DNA of 64,000 bases, taken from assembly GCA_964516435.1 (NCBI GenBank), contig CAZEZP010000078.1:124001-188000 (forward strand), in the 5' to 3' direction. The position numbers and the translations under genes were made by a program. This document shows, piece after piece, positions 16,321 through 27,436 of the stretch (position 1 is the stretch's first letter; each line of letters opens with the position of its first letter). This DNA comes from HGW-17 sp964516435. GTDB lineage: Bacteria; Myxococcota_A; Polyangia; HGW-17. A model generated the notes under the pieces. It had not been told where the DNA came from. It ran no database searches and was given only the letters and a program-made list of their open reading frames with translations.

Positions 16321-19300
16321 ATGATTCGCAAATGTCTGCATTGTGGTTCATCCATTTTCGAAAATGCGACACAGTGTGCCTACTGCTTCAAGGAGTTGGA
16401 TGAAAATTCCATTCGTTTTTCGATAGATGGAATTTCTCATGTCTATGTGAAGAGAGAAAACGAGAAAGTATTCGGTCCTTTTCCCGTCGAAAAGGTCTTG
16501 TCGCTGGTGCGTACCCAGAAACTCAAGGAAACGGAATGGATTTCCGATGACCGCAACGTGTGGGTAGAAGTTTCCAAGATCATCGAATTTCTGCCATCGA
16601 AGGATTCGTCTGTTCTTCCTCATTCTTCTCCGCCGGGCGCCGGTCTGCCAGGGTTGAAGCCGGATTTGCCGGGATTGAAGACCGATTTGCCAGCGATCAA
16701 GCCGGATTTGCCGGGCATTCGTCCTGACCTGCCGGGATTGAAGACCGATTTGCCAGCGATCAAGCCGGATTTGCCGGGTGTTCGTCCGGATCTGCCGGGT
16801 GTTCGTTCGGACCTGCCGGGTGTTCGTCCGGATCTGCCAGGTGTTCGTCCGGATCTGCCGGGTGTTCGCCCGGATCTGCCGGGTGTTCGCCCGGATCTGC
16901 CGGATATTCGCCCGGATCTGCCGGAAGAAAAGCAGAAGGAGGAAGAGGAAAGTTCCAGGGAATCGAGAGATTTCTCACTGCCTCCCATCGGTGGTGGCGC
17001 TCTTCCCGAACTCAGAATCGACATGAAATCCAGTCCGCTGGAATTGAAACTCGACGAGTTCATCGGGAAGGCGGAAAATACGCTGAATCCGCAAAATCAG
17101 CCGGCCGGGAATGATATCCGGTCTTCATTGTTCTCTACATCGGAGGGCATCGATTTTTCGGGATTATCTGCTGGAAGCTCACGGGAAAAGGCGGACATGC
17201 AGCCACTTTCCCTGCAGCCGATGACCGAGGAAAAGACGCTGCCGCTCATGGACGACTCGGATGAAGTGATTCCCGCGACGGCCGAAAAGGCGAAAAAGGA
17301 GAGAACGAAATCAGAATCCGACCGTGAAAGAAGAGCCTCCCTGCTCCTTCCGCTTCTGCTCCTTCTGGTCGCAGGTGCCGCCGCTGCCGGATTTTTCCTC
17401 TTCCAGAAAAAGGATGCCCGAAAGGAGACGGCTGGACCTTCCATTTCACAGAAAACCGTGACCAAACAGGAAATATCCGACCACGAAAGAAAGATATTGA
17501 ATCTGGATTATCCCGGACTTCTCTCATCCGCATCGGGAAAGGAATTGATCCACTGCGAATCGGCGCTCGCTCTCGTCTGGCTGTTCCATGATTTTTCCAG
17601 GGTCGAAGCCTGTTCGCCTTTCGCTGCCCAGAATCTGGAATCCGGCGGCGCCCCCGCCCTGCGCCGCTACCAGTTCCTGCGCGCCATGGTGCTGGCCAGC
17701 CATTCCAAGGCCTCCTGGATCGACAAGGTCTTTTCATCGAAGAATCCGGTGGATGCCGGGCGCATTGCGGAAGAGATCCTGTCCAGGGCGAAAAGCGAAA
17801 ATCAAAATTCTCCGTTCTGGCGGTTCGTCTGTGGTGTCCGGCAACTGGAACTCGGCAAGAAGGAAAAAGCCCTGGAAGAATTCTCGTTCATTCGCAACAC
17901 GGAAACCACGGTGCCGCCTTCCGTGCTGTTCTTTGCCGCCAAAGCCGGCGACGAGAGCGCGGCGAAGAGCCTCCAGGAAAACCGGGAAGCCGCCTTCTGG
18001 AAGGATTTGTTCGAAGGCGAGCGCTTCATGAGCGCGCATGAGAAGGATTTCTCGTTCCTGTTCCTGCCGGAGGGCTTTCCTGCGATCGGCAAAGCCGAAA
18101 ACGGGGTCGATCACGGTCCGCGCTTCACTTCCCTGCATAGGATGCATGCAGGCATCTCTGCCTGGCAGAAAGGTCTTCTGGACGAGGCCATGACGCTGTG
18201 CGAGGAGGCCTTGAAACTCGATCCGGAATCGGCAAAGCCGTGCAGGAGCCTCCAGGTGTTTCACGGGCAGTTCGGGTGGATCGCCACGCAGGTTCCAGCG
18301 CAGCCGGATGTCGCGCATATCGTTTCGCTTTTGGCCGAAGGCCGCATCCAGACGGCGCTCTCCAACTGGGACGAGTGGAAGAAGGCCAATCCGGAAAAGA
18401 CATGGGTGGCCCCGCTGGTGCTGCTGCTTTCCCGCTCCGACCGGGAGGAATGGAAAAAGGCGCTGGATGCCGCGTTGAGCGCAAATATCGAAAAAACACT
18501 GGATCTGCTCTGGGTGGGAATCTGGATTTCGGAGCAGAAAAACTGGATGCGGGAAGACCTGGCTTCCTGGAAGGAAGAAAAGAAACCGCAGGGCGTGTCG
18601 ATCGATGCGTTCCTGGATCTGCTGGATGCCGTTTTGGCTTTCAATCAGGGGGATGCGGAGAATCTCAAAAAGCGTTCGGAATCCGTAAAGGGATCGCCAG
18701 CCGTGGCCCGGATCCTCGAAGGCTTGCAGATGCAGATGGCGATCCAGGCCGACAGGAAGAACGAAAAAGCGGCACGCTGGGCCGAGGAAGCCGCATCATC
18801 ACTGGTCGCCGATGCCCGGATAGCCGCTGCGGTCATCCGCATATACACGCTGCTTGGAAAATTGCAGGATGCCCACGTCATTTTGGACAAGGTTCAGGAA
18901 AAACTCATGGATCCCCAACTGTACCGCGCCGCTGCGCAACTGTACCTGGAGGGCACCCGCATGGACCGCCTCATGCGCGCGCGCTTCTTCGTGGAAAAGG
19001 CGCTCAAGATCAACCCGCAGGATTTCGAGTCGCTGATGGTGACGGGCTTCGTGCAACTGGAGAGCGGACAATTCGACGCCGGCGAGAAATCCCTGGTGCA
19101 GGCGGTTTCCTTCATGGCGCAGCCGGATCCCCGCTGGTTCATGCGCTGGAGCGAACTGGAAAGCCGCCTCAAGCGCTCGCAGATGGCGCTGGCCGCCATG
19201 GACATGGGGTTGCGCAAGATTCCCGACTACACGCCGTTCCTCTTCCGCAAGGCGCAGATTCTCGCGACCCAGGACAAGCCGAAGGAAGCCTTGGAGTTGC

Positions 19301-19758
19301 TGGAAAAGACGAAGAACGCCCAGGGCATCGAAGAGGTGCAGAAGCACATCCTCACGGGACGCTGCCATCTATCCCTGCGCCAGAAGAAGGAAGCCGAGGA
19401 TGCCTTCGCAAAGGCCGTCGGGGCGGATGGAGACAACATCCTCGCCCGTTACATGCTCGGAAAGACGGCGCTTTCCAACGGAAACATCCGGATGGCCCTG
19501 CCCCACCTGGAGGAGGCCGTGAAGAGACTGGAAAAACTCCAGTCGGAACAGCGGATTCCGGAAGAAGCCGCCCACTGGCAGGCGGAAACGGTCGAAAGCA
19601 TGCTGACCGAGAGCTACAGGCTGCTGGGGGGCGCCTACAAGGAAACGGGAAACCGGGCGCAGGCCATCAAGTATTTCAAGAAATACGCAACTCTCGTCCC
19701 CGACGGTCCCATGAAGGACGAGGCCATGCGGATGCTCCTGCTGCTGGGAGGGGAATGA
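16321..19758 (+). CDS. Zinc-ribbon/GYF-like/TPR membrane protein with proline-rich heptad repeats
   Basis: 1145 residues with a clear modular layout. Residues 5-22 form a zinc ribbon (C5-x2-C8 and C19-x2-C22). Residues about 30-88 resemble a GYF_2 domain (KVFGPFPVEKVLSLV, then a W-rich end). Residues 109-199 are thirteen copies of a seven-residue unit LPGVRPD. A transmembrane helix lies near residues 338-360. The remaining 780 residues are helical, with TPR-like units clearest from about residue 880 on. It probably stands in the inner membrane with the repeat arm in the periplasm, as an assembly scaffold. Its stop overlaps the rsmA start (ATGA). The partner of the GYF-like domain is unknown. 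Confidence 0.75.
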   Translation: MIRKCLHCGSSIFENATQCAYCFKELDENSIRFSIDGISHVYVKRENEKVFGPFPVEKVLSLVRTQKLKETEWISDDRNVWVEVSKIIEFLPSKDSSVLPHSSPPGAGLPGLKPDLPGLKTDLPAIKPDLPGIRPDLPGLKTDLPAIKPDLPGVRPDLPGVRSDLPGVRPDLPGVRPDLPGVRPDLPGVRPDLPDIRPDLPEEKQKEEEESSRESRDFSLPPIGGGALPELRIDMKSSPLELKLDEFIGKAENTLNPQNQPAGNDIRSSLFSTSEGIDFSGLSAGSSREKADMQPLSLQPMTEEKTLPLMDDSDEVIPATAEKAKKERTKSESDRERRASLLLPLLLLLVAGAAAAGFFLFQKKDARKETAGPSISQKTVTKQEISDHERKILNLDYPGLLSSASGKELIHCESALALVWLFHDFSRVEACSPFAAQNLESGGAPALRRYQFLRAMVLASHSKASWIDKVFSSKNPVDAGRIAEEILSRAKSENQNSPFWRFVCGVRQLELGKKEKALEEFSFIRNTETTVPPSVLFFAAKAGDESAAKSLQENREAAFWKDLFEGERFMSAHEKDFSFLFLPEGFPAIGKAENGVDHGPRFTSLHRMHAGISAWQKGLLDEAMTLCEEALKLDPESAKPCRSLQVFHGQFGWIATQVPAQPDVAHIVSLLAEGRIQTALSNWDEWKKANPEKTWVAPLVLLLSRSDREEWKKALDAALSANIEKTLDLLWVGIWISEQKNWMREDLASWKEEKKPQGVSIDAFLDLLDAVLAFNQGDAENLKKRSESVKGSPAVARILEGLQMQMAIQADRKNEKAARWAEEAASSLVADARIAAAVIRIYTLLGKLQDAHVILDKVQEKLMDPQLYRAAAQLYLEGTRMDRLMRARFFVEKALKINPQDFESLMVTGFVQLESGQFDAGEKSLVQAVSFMAQPDPRWFMRWSELESRLKRSQMALAAMDMGLRKIPDYTPFLFRKAQILATQDKPKEALELLEKTKNAQGIEEVQKHILTGRCHLSLRQKKEAEDAFAKAVGADGDNILARYMLGKTALSNGNIRMALPHLEEAVKRLEKLQSEQRIPEEAAHWQAETVESMLTESYRLLGGAYKETGNRAQAIKYFKKYATLVPDGPMKDEAMRMLLLLGGE
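16645..16917 (+). repeat. 21-bp tandem repeat, 13 units, coding LP-x-x-x-x-D heptads
   Basis: Thirteen in-frame 21-base units encode LPGLKPD, LPGLKTD, LPAIKPD, LPGIRPD and then mostly LPGVRPD. Units 7-12 are almost identical at the DNA level and a three-unit block (LKTD-AIKPD-next) occurs twice, showing recent unequal duplication. The copy number may vary between strains. Confidence 0.95.
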
Positions 19759-20561
19759 GCGTGAAATCCGTGCATGGCAGGGAACTGACCTGGTTTCCGA
19801 GCAAGGCCTTCGGGCAGAACTATCTCATCAATGAGGGTGTGATCCGGAAAATCGTCGATATCGTGTCGGATCATCCAGGGCACGTGGTGGAAATCGGGCC
19901 CGGCCCAGGCGCCCTGACGCAGGAATTGCTCGCCCGCGGCTTTTCGGTGACGGGCATCGAGTTGCATCGCGAGACGGCGGCCGCGCTGCGTGAGAAGTTC
20001 GCGGGGGAGGCACGCTTCGCTCTCGTCGAGGCCGATGCCGCGGAAACCGATTTTTACACTCTGCTTCGATCCCCGAACGATGTGGTGCTAGGCAACCTGC
20101 CCTATTGCGTGGCCTCCCGCATCCTCTTTCAACTGTTCCGGACGGGACGTTCCGCCGCCCGCTGGGTGCTCATGTTCCAGCGCGAGGTCGCCATGCGGAT
20201 CACGGCATCGCCGAAGAGCCGGGATTACGGCCAACTCTCCATCGTTTCCCAACTGGCTTCCTCCCCATCGATGGTATTCCATGTGAGTCCCGGGTCGTTC
20301 TTTCCCGCCCCCGAGGTGGTCTCCACGGTGGTCGCCTTTCGCCCCTTTGCGGAAGCAGATTTGCCCTGGGATGATTTCTCCGCCTGGCTGACGCGGGTCT
20401 TTTCCTTGCGCCGCAAGCAGATGGGCCGCATTCTCGCCACGCTGGCGCCAGGGATCGATGCCGCACGATTGGCCGCCGCCTGCGGCTTCGACCTGAAGCA
20501 GCGGCCAGAGGAACTGCCGGCGCCGGTGCATTGGCGCCTGTTTTGCGAAGTTTTCCCGTGA
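19755..20561 (+). CDS. rsmA: 16S rRNA dimethyladenosine transferase RsmA (KsgA)
   Basis: 268 residues. The enzyme dimethylates two adjacent adenines in the 3' terminal loop of 16S rRNA with S-adenosylmethionine. The family start is seen (FPSKAFGQNYLINEGVI), then the SAM loop VVEIGPGPGALT, the acidic GIELHRE motif and the catalytic NLPY. The C-terminal helical domain ends with a typical length. The ATG overlaps the stop of the upstream gene. The stop codon lies inside the first of two palindromic sites that precede the secretion operon. Confidence 0.95.
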   Translation: MSVKSVHGRELTWFPSKAFGQNYLINEGVIRKIVDIVSDHPGHVVEIGPGPGALTQELLARGFSVTGIELHRETAAALREKFAGEARFALVEADAAETDFYTLLRSPNDVVLGNLPYCVASRILFQLFRTGRSAARWVLMFQREVAMRITASPKSRDYGQLSIVSQLASSPSMVFHVSPGSFFPAPEVVSTVVAFRPFAEADLPWDDFSAWLTRVFSLRRKQMGRILATLAPGIDAARLAAACGFDLKQRPEELPAPVHWRLFCEVFP

Positions 20562-20572
20562 CAATTTGTCAC
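20558..20572. promoter_or_regulatory. Palindromic operator-like site, copy 1
   Basis: GTGACAATTTGTCAC has perfect seven-base arms around a central T and overlaps the rsmA stop codon. An almost identical copy lies 41 bases downstream, centre to centre, close to four helical turns, so a dimeric repressor or activator could bind both sites on one DNA face. The next gene is the first of the type II secretion operon. Confidence 0.6.
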
Positions 20573-20598
20573 ACGGAACAGCCGCCTTGCATCTTCTC

Positions 20599-20613
20599 GT
20601 GACAATTTGTCAT
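20599..20613. promoter_or_regulatory. Palindromic operator-like site, copy 2
   Basis: GTGACAATTTGTCAT repeats the site at 20558 with one change in the last base; a C also precedes both. It lies about 190 bases before the first secretion gene. The regulator is not encoded next to it and is unknown. Confidence 0.6.
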
Positions 20614-20789
20614 GTTTTCGTTTTTTCAATCCCGGCAGGCGCATGGAAAATTCTCGGAAAAACCATGTTTTTTCTTGAAAATTCAATCGAAATCATCATG
20701 ATGCGGAATGCTTTTCATCCGGCGCGGTTCTTGCATGCAGAAGGCGCCGGTCCGCATGAGGCAGGAATTTCATCCGCGGGCCCCAATCC

Positions 20790-21725
20790 GTGAAAGATGG
20801 CGAAGTGATGGAAGAACTGAATCGTTTTGCTCCCCATCTCATCCAGGCGCTTTTAGTGCTGGTTCAGGGCGTCGGCGCCGGTGCGCTGGCGGCCAGCGCC
20901 GTTTCGTATTTTTTATACAAAAACCCCACCCATTCCGGAACCGTTCGCCGCCCGGAAACAAAGGCGGCTTCGGCACCGGTCAAACCCCAGTACCAAGCCG
21001 ATTACAAGGCGCTTCTCCAGCGCAACATGTTCTGCGCGTCCTGCGATCCCATCCTGGTGGAGGAAACCCCGGCGCCCGGAGACGCGACGGCGGCGGCGGG
21101 ATCCAGAGCCGCCACGCTGGAGGGAGCCGCGCTGGTGACCACGATGGTGGCTTCCGATCCGAAGGATTCGCTGGCGACCGTGGTGCTCACGGATCAGTCG
21201 GACGCCAAGTTCGTGCTGCTCTCCGAAGGGGATTCCTTTGGCGACGCCCAGGTGGTTTCCATCGAGCCCAAGCGCGTGGTGTTCATGCAGAACGGGCAGG
21301 AGAAGGTGCTCGAACTGATGGGCGAGCCCAAGAATACGCCGATCGTGGCCACGACGACCCCGCCGCCCGGCATGGGGAACACCGGCCCGGGCGACGACCA
21401 GATCCGCCAGGTGGGACCCAACAAGTACGAGGTGGACCGCTCGGTGATCACGGACTTCATGAAGAACATGGCCACGGCGTCCAGCGGCGCCCGCGTCATG
21501 CCGGATCCCAACGGCGGCTTCCGCGTCACGTTCGTCCGCTCCTTCTCGATTTTCTACAAACTCGGAATCCGTTCCGGAGACGTCATTTCTTCCGTGAACA
21601 ACATCCAACTGGATTCCATCGACCAGACGTTCGCCCTGTACACGAAACTCAAGGACGCCAATCACCTCACGGTGACACTCAACCGCGGCGGCCAGACCAT
21701 CAACATGGATTACTCCATCCGGTAA
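20790..21725 (+). CDS. gspC: Type II secretion protein GspC-like (inner-membrane PDZ protein)
   Basis: 311 residues: one N-terminal transmembrane helix (about residues 17-42), a periplasmic homology-region-like segment (residues 70-175) that starts YKALLQRNMF, and a C-terminal PDZ-like domain (about residues 225-311) around KLGIRSGDVISSVN. GspC links the inner-membrane platform with the secretin. Being first and followed by the secretin fits the canonical gene order. The frame opens at GTG 20790; ATG 20808 (MEELNRF) is an equally good start, and neither has a strong Shine-Dalgarno site. Confidence 0.82.
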   Translation: MKDGEVMEELNRFAPHLIQALLVLVQGVGAGALAASAVSYFLYKNPTHSGTVRRPETKAASAPVKPQYQADYKALLQRNMFCASCDPILVEETPAPGDATAAAGSRAATLEGAALVTTMVASDPKDSLATVVLTDQSDAKFVLLSEGDSFGDAQVVSIEPKRVVFMQNGQEKVLELMGEPKNTPIVATTTPPPGMGNTGPGDDQIRQVGPNKYEVDRSVITDFMKNMATASSGARVMPDPNGGFRVTFVRSFSIFYKLGIRSGDVISSVNNIQLDSIDQTFALYTKLKDANHLTVTLNRGGQTINMDYSIR

Positions 21726-21734
21726 GCGTGCCCC

Positions 21735-24410
21735 ATGAAGATGCAGACACTCTCCCTTTCGGTTTTCCTCTCCATCGTTCTGGCGGCTGGATCCGTCTTC
21801 GCGCAGAATCCGCCGATCAACCGTCCTATCAAACCCATGACCCCGGCAGGCCCTTCTGCACCGCCGCCGCCGACACCGCCTCCACCGCCCGGCGGCTACA
21901 ATCCGCAGGCCGGAAATCAGCCTGGATCCAAGCAGCCGCCTCCCGGCTCCACGGCGGACGCCGGGTCGGCCAAGGACGACCCCAATTTCAACGAATGCAA
22001 GAACATCCCGGGTGGCCGCAAACTCAAGGTGACGCTCAAACCGGAGGCCACGCTGGCGGATCTGGTGTCCTGGATTTCCTCCATCACCTGCAAGCGCTTC
22101 ATCGTGAGCGCCGGCCTGCGCGCCCAGCGGGTCACCATCTACAGCCCGTCCGAGGTCACGGCATTCGAGGCGTACAAGGCTTTCCTCTCGGCGCTCGAAT
22201 CCATGAACCTGACGATCGTGCAGACGGGATCCTATTACAAGGTGGTGGAAATCCAGGGCGCCAACAGTAATATCATGCCGCTTCGGCGCCCCGGAGAAGA
22301 CATTCCCGACAATGAAAGTTTCACGACGGCCATGATCCGCGTGAAGCACGCGAGCGTTCAGGAAATCGCCGAAGTCCTCGGGAAATTCAAGTCGAAGTAT
22401 GGTGATATTACAACATATGCGCCGACGAATCTTTTAATCATTACAGATCTGGGAACGAGTATCAACCGTTTGCTCAAGATCCTGAAGCAACTCGACGTGG
22501 AAGGCGTGCACGACGAACGCGTGTGGGTGCTCAAGGTCAAGCACGCGGATGCCGAGGAAATCGCAGGGAAACTGCTGGAAGTCTTCGAAATTTCGGATTC
22601 GGGATCCAGCGGGTCATCGCCATCCTTCGGCGGCCGTCAAACTGCGGGCGGCCCCAAGGTGTACAATCCCGGCGGCCAGCCGCAGGGGGGCGGCGGCGTG
22701 CAGAACGTCGGAACCAAGAGTTCCATTTCCAAGATCATCGCCGAGCCGCGCACCAACAGCCTGATCGTGGTGGCCAACGACAAGGCGTATCTGGAATTGT
22801 TGGCACTGTTCAATAAACTTGATGTCCCGTTGCCGGGCGGTGAGGAAAAAATCAACATCATCTATCTCGAGAATGCCATGGCCGAAGACATGGCCTCGCT
22901 GCTCACCGCGCTCACGGGTGGCTCGTCCATGGGCCGTACCAGCACTACGCGCAGCACGCGCAGCACGCGCACGTCCACGTCGCGCAACACCAACACCCGC
23001 CAGCCGCAGCAGAATTTCAATCCTGGCGCCAATCCCTGGGGTGCCGGTGGAACCGACAGCATCTTCCAGGGCCCGGTGCAGGTGCAGCCCGACACGGCCA
23101 CCAACTCGCTCGTGATCGTGGCGTCCAACAAGGATTTCCTGGCGCTCAAGCGCGTCATCAAGGAACTCGACCGGCCGCGCCGGCAGGTGTTCGTGGAAGT
23201 GACCATCCTCGAGGTGTCCCTCGACAAGACGCGCAATCTGGGGCTTTCCATGCATGCCGGAGACCCTATCGGTTCCGGAGATAAGCAATCTATCCTGTTT
23301 GGCGGATCCATCACCAATTCCTCGCTCAACTCCATCGTGCTCAATCCGCTTTCCCTGATGGGCCTGGCCGTGGGCCTGCGCGGGCCTGAAATCAAGGATG
23401 CCGAATCCCTGCTGGGCATTCCGGGGCTCACCCTCCCTTCCTTCGGCGTCATGTTCCAGGCGCTGCAGACGGACAATGCCGTCAACGTCATCTCCTCGCC
23501 GCACATCCTGACCACCGACAACGAGGAGGCCGAGATCACCGTGGGCGAGAACGTGCCGTTCCAGAGCGGCTACAGTTCCATCTCCTCGCTTCTGGGCAGT
23601 TCCTCCACGTCGCTGACTTCGCTTCCCATGGTTTCCGTGCAGCGCCAGGACGTGGCCCTGCGCCTGAAGCTCACCCCGCACGTGAACCAGAGCGATTTCG
23701 TGCGCATGGAGGTGGAGCAGGAAATCAATGAAGTGAAATCCATCGACCCGATCGTGGGACCCACCACGTCCAAGCGCAAGGCCACGACGGTGGTGGTGGT
23801 CAAGGATCAGCAGACCGTGGTCATCGGCGGCCTGATCACCGAGAAGACCAAGGAGAATGTGCAGAAGGTGCCGCTTCTGGGCGACATGCCGATTCTGGGA
23901 TACCTGTTCAAGACGACGACGCGCGTCAACGAGAAGACCAACCTGCTCATCTTCATCACGCCCTACATCATCCGCGACGAGAGCGACCTGCGCCGGATCT
24001 TCATGGAAAAGGTCAAGTTGCGCAAGGAATTCATCGACAAGTATTCTTCCTTCAAGGACCACGATTTCGAGGCCGACATCAATTACAAGCACAAGCACGG
24101 CTTCTTCGAGGAGATCAACCGTACGGCCGCCCGCATGGAAGAGGAAGTGGTGCAGCGCAAGAAGGCCATGGACGAATACAAGGTGGTGGATTCCTCTGGG
24201 CCCGTGGGGGTGAGCAAGACAGACGTCAGGAAATTGCAGGATATGCTGCAGAAACTGCGCGAGGAACAGGAAGCCGAGCCCGTGGATCCGGGCGCGGAGG
24301 ATGGCGGCAAAACGGACGCGCCGCCCGCCGACGCGGTCCGGCCGGATTCGAAGGACGAGAAGAAACCGGCCGATTCCGGCTCGAAGAAACCGAAATCCCT
24401 CCAGCGGTAA
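21735..24410 (+). CDS. gspD: Type II secretion secretin GspD
   Basis: An 891-residue outer-membrane channel protein. It has a cleavable signal peptide (about residues 1-23, ending VFA), a proline-rich linker, an N0 domain and N1-N3 repeats (residues about 90-470), and the secretin core with GENVPFQSG, VALRLKLTPHV, VVVKDQQTVVIGGL and VPLLGDMPILGYLF. N3 carries an unusual Ser/Thr/Arg-rich low-complexity insert (TRSTRSTRTSTSRN), and a similar glycine-rich loop lies earlier. The C-terminus extends about 120 residues beyond the core, with a charged coiled region and a Lys/Asp/Pro tail that may bind a pilotin or the peptidoglycan. Confidence 0.95.
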   Translation: MKMQTLSLSVFLSIVLAAGSVFAQNPPINRPIKPMTPAGPSAPPPPTPPPPPGGYNPQAGNQPGSKQPPPGSTADAGSAKDDPNFNECKNIPGGRKLKVTLKPEATLADLVSWISSITCKRFIVSAGLRAQRVTIYSPSEVTAFEAYKAFLSALESMNLTIVQTGSYYKVVEIQGANSNIMPLRRPGEDIPDNESFTTAMIRVKHASVQEIAEVLGKFKSKYGDITTYAPTNLLIITDLGTSINRLLKILKQLDVEGVHDERVWVLKVKHADAEEIAGKLLEVFEISDSGSSGSSPSFGGRQTAGGPKVYNPGGQPQGGGGVQNVGTKSSISKIIAEPRTNSLIVVANDKAYLELLALFNKLDVPLPGGEEKINIIYLENAMAEDMASLLTALTGGSSMGRTSTTRSTRSTRTSTSRNTNTRQPQQNFNPGANPWGAGGTDSIFQGPVQVQPDTATNSLVIVASNKDFLALKRVIKELDRPRRQVFVEVTILEVSLDKTRNLGLSMHAGDPIGSGDKQSILFGGSITNSSLNSIVLNPLSLMGLAVGLRGPEIKDAESLLGIPGLTLPSFGVMFQALQTDNAVNVISSPHILTTDNEEAEITVGENVPFQSGYSSISSLLGSSSTSLTSLPMVSVQRQDVALRLKLTPHVNQSDFVRMEVEQEINEVKSIDPIVGPTTSKRKATTVVVVKDQQTVVIGGLITEKTKENVQKVPLLGDMPILGYLFKTTTRVNEKTNLLIFITPYIIRDESDLRRIFMEKVKLRKEFIDKYSSFKDHDFEADINYKHKHGFFEEINRTAARMEEEVVQRKKAMDEYKVVDSSGPVGVSKTDVRKLQDMLQKLREEQEAEPVDPGAEDGGKTDAPPADAVRPDSKDEKKPADSGSKKPKSLQR

Positions 24411-24421
24411 GGAATGCACCC

Positions 24422-26170
<1,749 letters not shown>

Positions 26171-26184
26171 CACGAGGAGCCGCC

Positions 26185-27420
26185 ATGCCGCTGTATGCCT
26201 ACAAATGCCTGGATGCCAAGGGAAAGACGGTCAAGGGCACCCGGGATGCCGACACCGAGAAGGCCCTGCGGGCGCTTTTGCGCAAGGAAGGCCTTTTCCT
26301 GCAGGAAGTGCGTCTGGCCACGGAGAAAAAAGGCAGAGGACTCCAGCGCGAGGTGGATTTATCTTTTTTAAACAAGGTATCTTCCGCCTCCGTGGCCGTG
26401 TTCACCCGCCAGTTGGCTACCCTGCTCAAGGCGGGCGTGCCGCTGACCGAAAGCCTGGCGGCCATCGCGGATCAGTTGCAGAGTGACAAAGGACAGAGAA
26501 AACTCGCGGCGCTGGTGGCCGATGTGCGCCGGGTGGTCAACGAGGGCCGCTCGCTGGCGGAAGCCCTGCAGCAGCATCCCAGGGAATTCAATGAATTCTA
26601 CGTATCCATGGTGCGTTCCGGCGAAGCCGCCGGCAATCTCGATTCCGTGCTCTTCACGCTGGCGGATTTCCTGGAGCGCCAGCGCCGCCTCAAGGACAAG
26701 GTGTCCTCGGCCATGACCTATCCCGTCATCATGATGTTCATCACGGCGGGCATGGTGGGGCTGCTCATGACCACGGTCGTGCCCAATGTGGTGACGGTAT
26801 TCGAGGACAGCGGCCAGGTGCTGCCCATCTATACGCGCCTGCTCATCGGTGTGAGCCATTTCGTGGGCTCCTACTGGTTCTGGATGCTTCTGTTCCTTGC
26901 CGCGGCCATCTACGGCTTCCGCAAATGGAAGAATTCCCCATCCGGGCGGCGGCGCTGGGATCGCTTCGTGCTCAAGGCTCCGCTGGCGGGCAATCTCGCG
27001 CGCATCCTGGCCGTGTCGCGCTTCTCGAGCACGCTGGGCACCATGCTGCGCTCCGGGGTGCCCATCCTGCAGTCCCTGGAGATCGCCAAGAGCGTCATGG
27101 GCAACACGCGCCTGCAGGAGGTGGTCGACGACGTGGCCGTGGCCGTGCGCGAAGGCGAGAGCATGGCGCGCGTCATGGAGCGCTCCGGCGAGTTTCCGCC
27201 GCTGGTGAGCCACATGGTCGCCATCGGCGAGAAATCCGGGCAACTCGACCAGATGCTGCACAACGTGGCCCAGGCCTACGACAACGAACTGGAAACGAGC
27301 CTCTCCCGGCTCACCTCCGTGCTCGAACCGCTCATGATTCTTTTCATGGGTGGTATGGTTGCTTTTATTGTATTTTCAATACTCATGCCGATCATGCAAA
27401 TGAATAATATTGGTTTCTGA
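26185..27420 (+). CDS. gspF: Type II secretion inner-membrane platform protein GspF
   Basis: 411 residues with two T2SSF domains: FTRQLATLLKAGVPLTESL in the first and FSSTLGTMLRSGVPILQSL in the second, separated by transmembrane helices, and a last helix near the C-terminus ending MPIMQMNNIGF. It is the polytopic platform on which GspE acts. ATG 26185 (MPLYAYKCLDAKG, the family start) with ACGAGGAGCCGCC before it was preferred to the in-frame GTG at 26167. The final 70 bases are more AT-rich than the rest. Confidence 0.95.
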   Translation: MPLYAYKCLDAKGKTVKGTRDADTEKALRALLRKEGLFLQEVRLATEKKGRGLQREVDLSFLNKVSSASVAVFTRQLATLLKAGVPLTESLAAIADQLQSDKGQRKLAALVADVRRVVNEGRSLAEALQQHPREFNEFYVSMVRSGEAAGNLDSVLFTLADFLERQRRLKDKVSSAMTYPVIMMFITAGMVGLLMTTVVPNVVTVFEDSGQVLPIYTRLLIGVSHFVGSYWFWMLLFLAAAIYGFRKWKNSPSGRRRWDRFVLKAPLAGNLARILAVSRFSSTLGTMLRSGVPILQSLEIAKSVMGNTRLQEVVDDVAVAVREGESMARVMERSGEFPPLVSHMVAIGEKSGQLDQMLHNVAQAYDNELETSLSRLTSVLEPLMILFMGGMVAFIVFSILMPIMQMNNIGF

Positions 27421-27436
27421 TTCAAGGAGATAACTC

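Noticed and set aside
16620..17063. Minus-strand frame of repeats RSGRTPG opposite the heptad repeat
   Set aside because: The 21-base unit has no stop in several frames, so repeats are open on both strands; the plus-strand frame continues into zinc-ribbon, GYF-like and TPR sequence.
18198..19754. Upstream extension of the rsmA frame
   Set aside because: The frame is open for 1.5 kb before rsmA but overlaps the TPR gene out of frame and has low-complexity Gly/Arg sequence; the family start is at 19755.
22614..24419. 601-codon minus-strand frame opposite the secretin
   Set aside because: His/Leu/Val/Asp-biased translation typical of antisense frames in GC-rich DNA; no motif and no start site.
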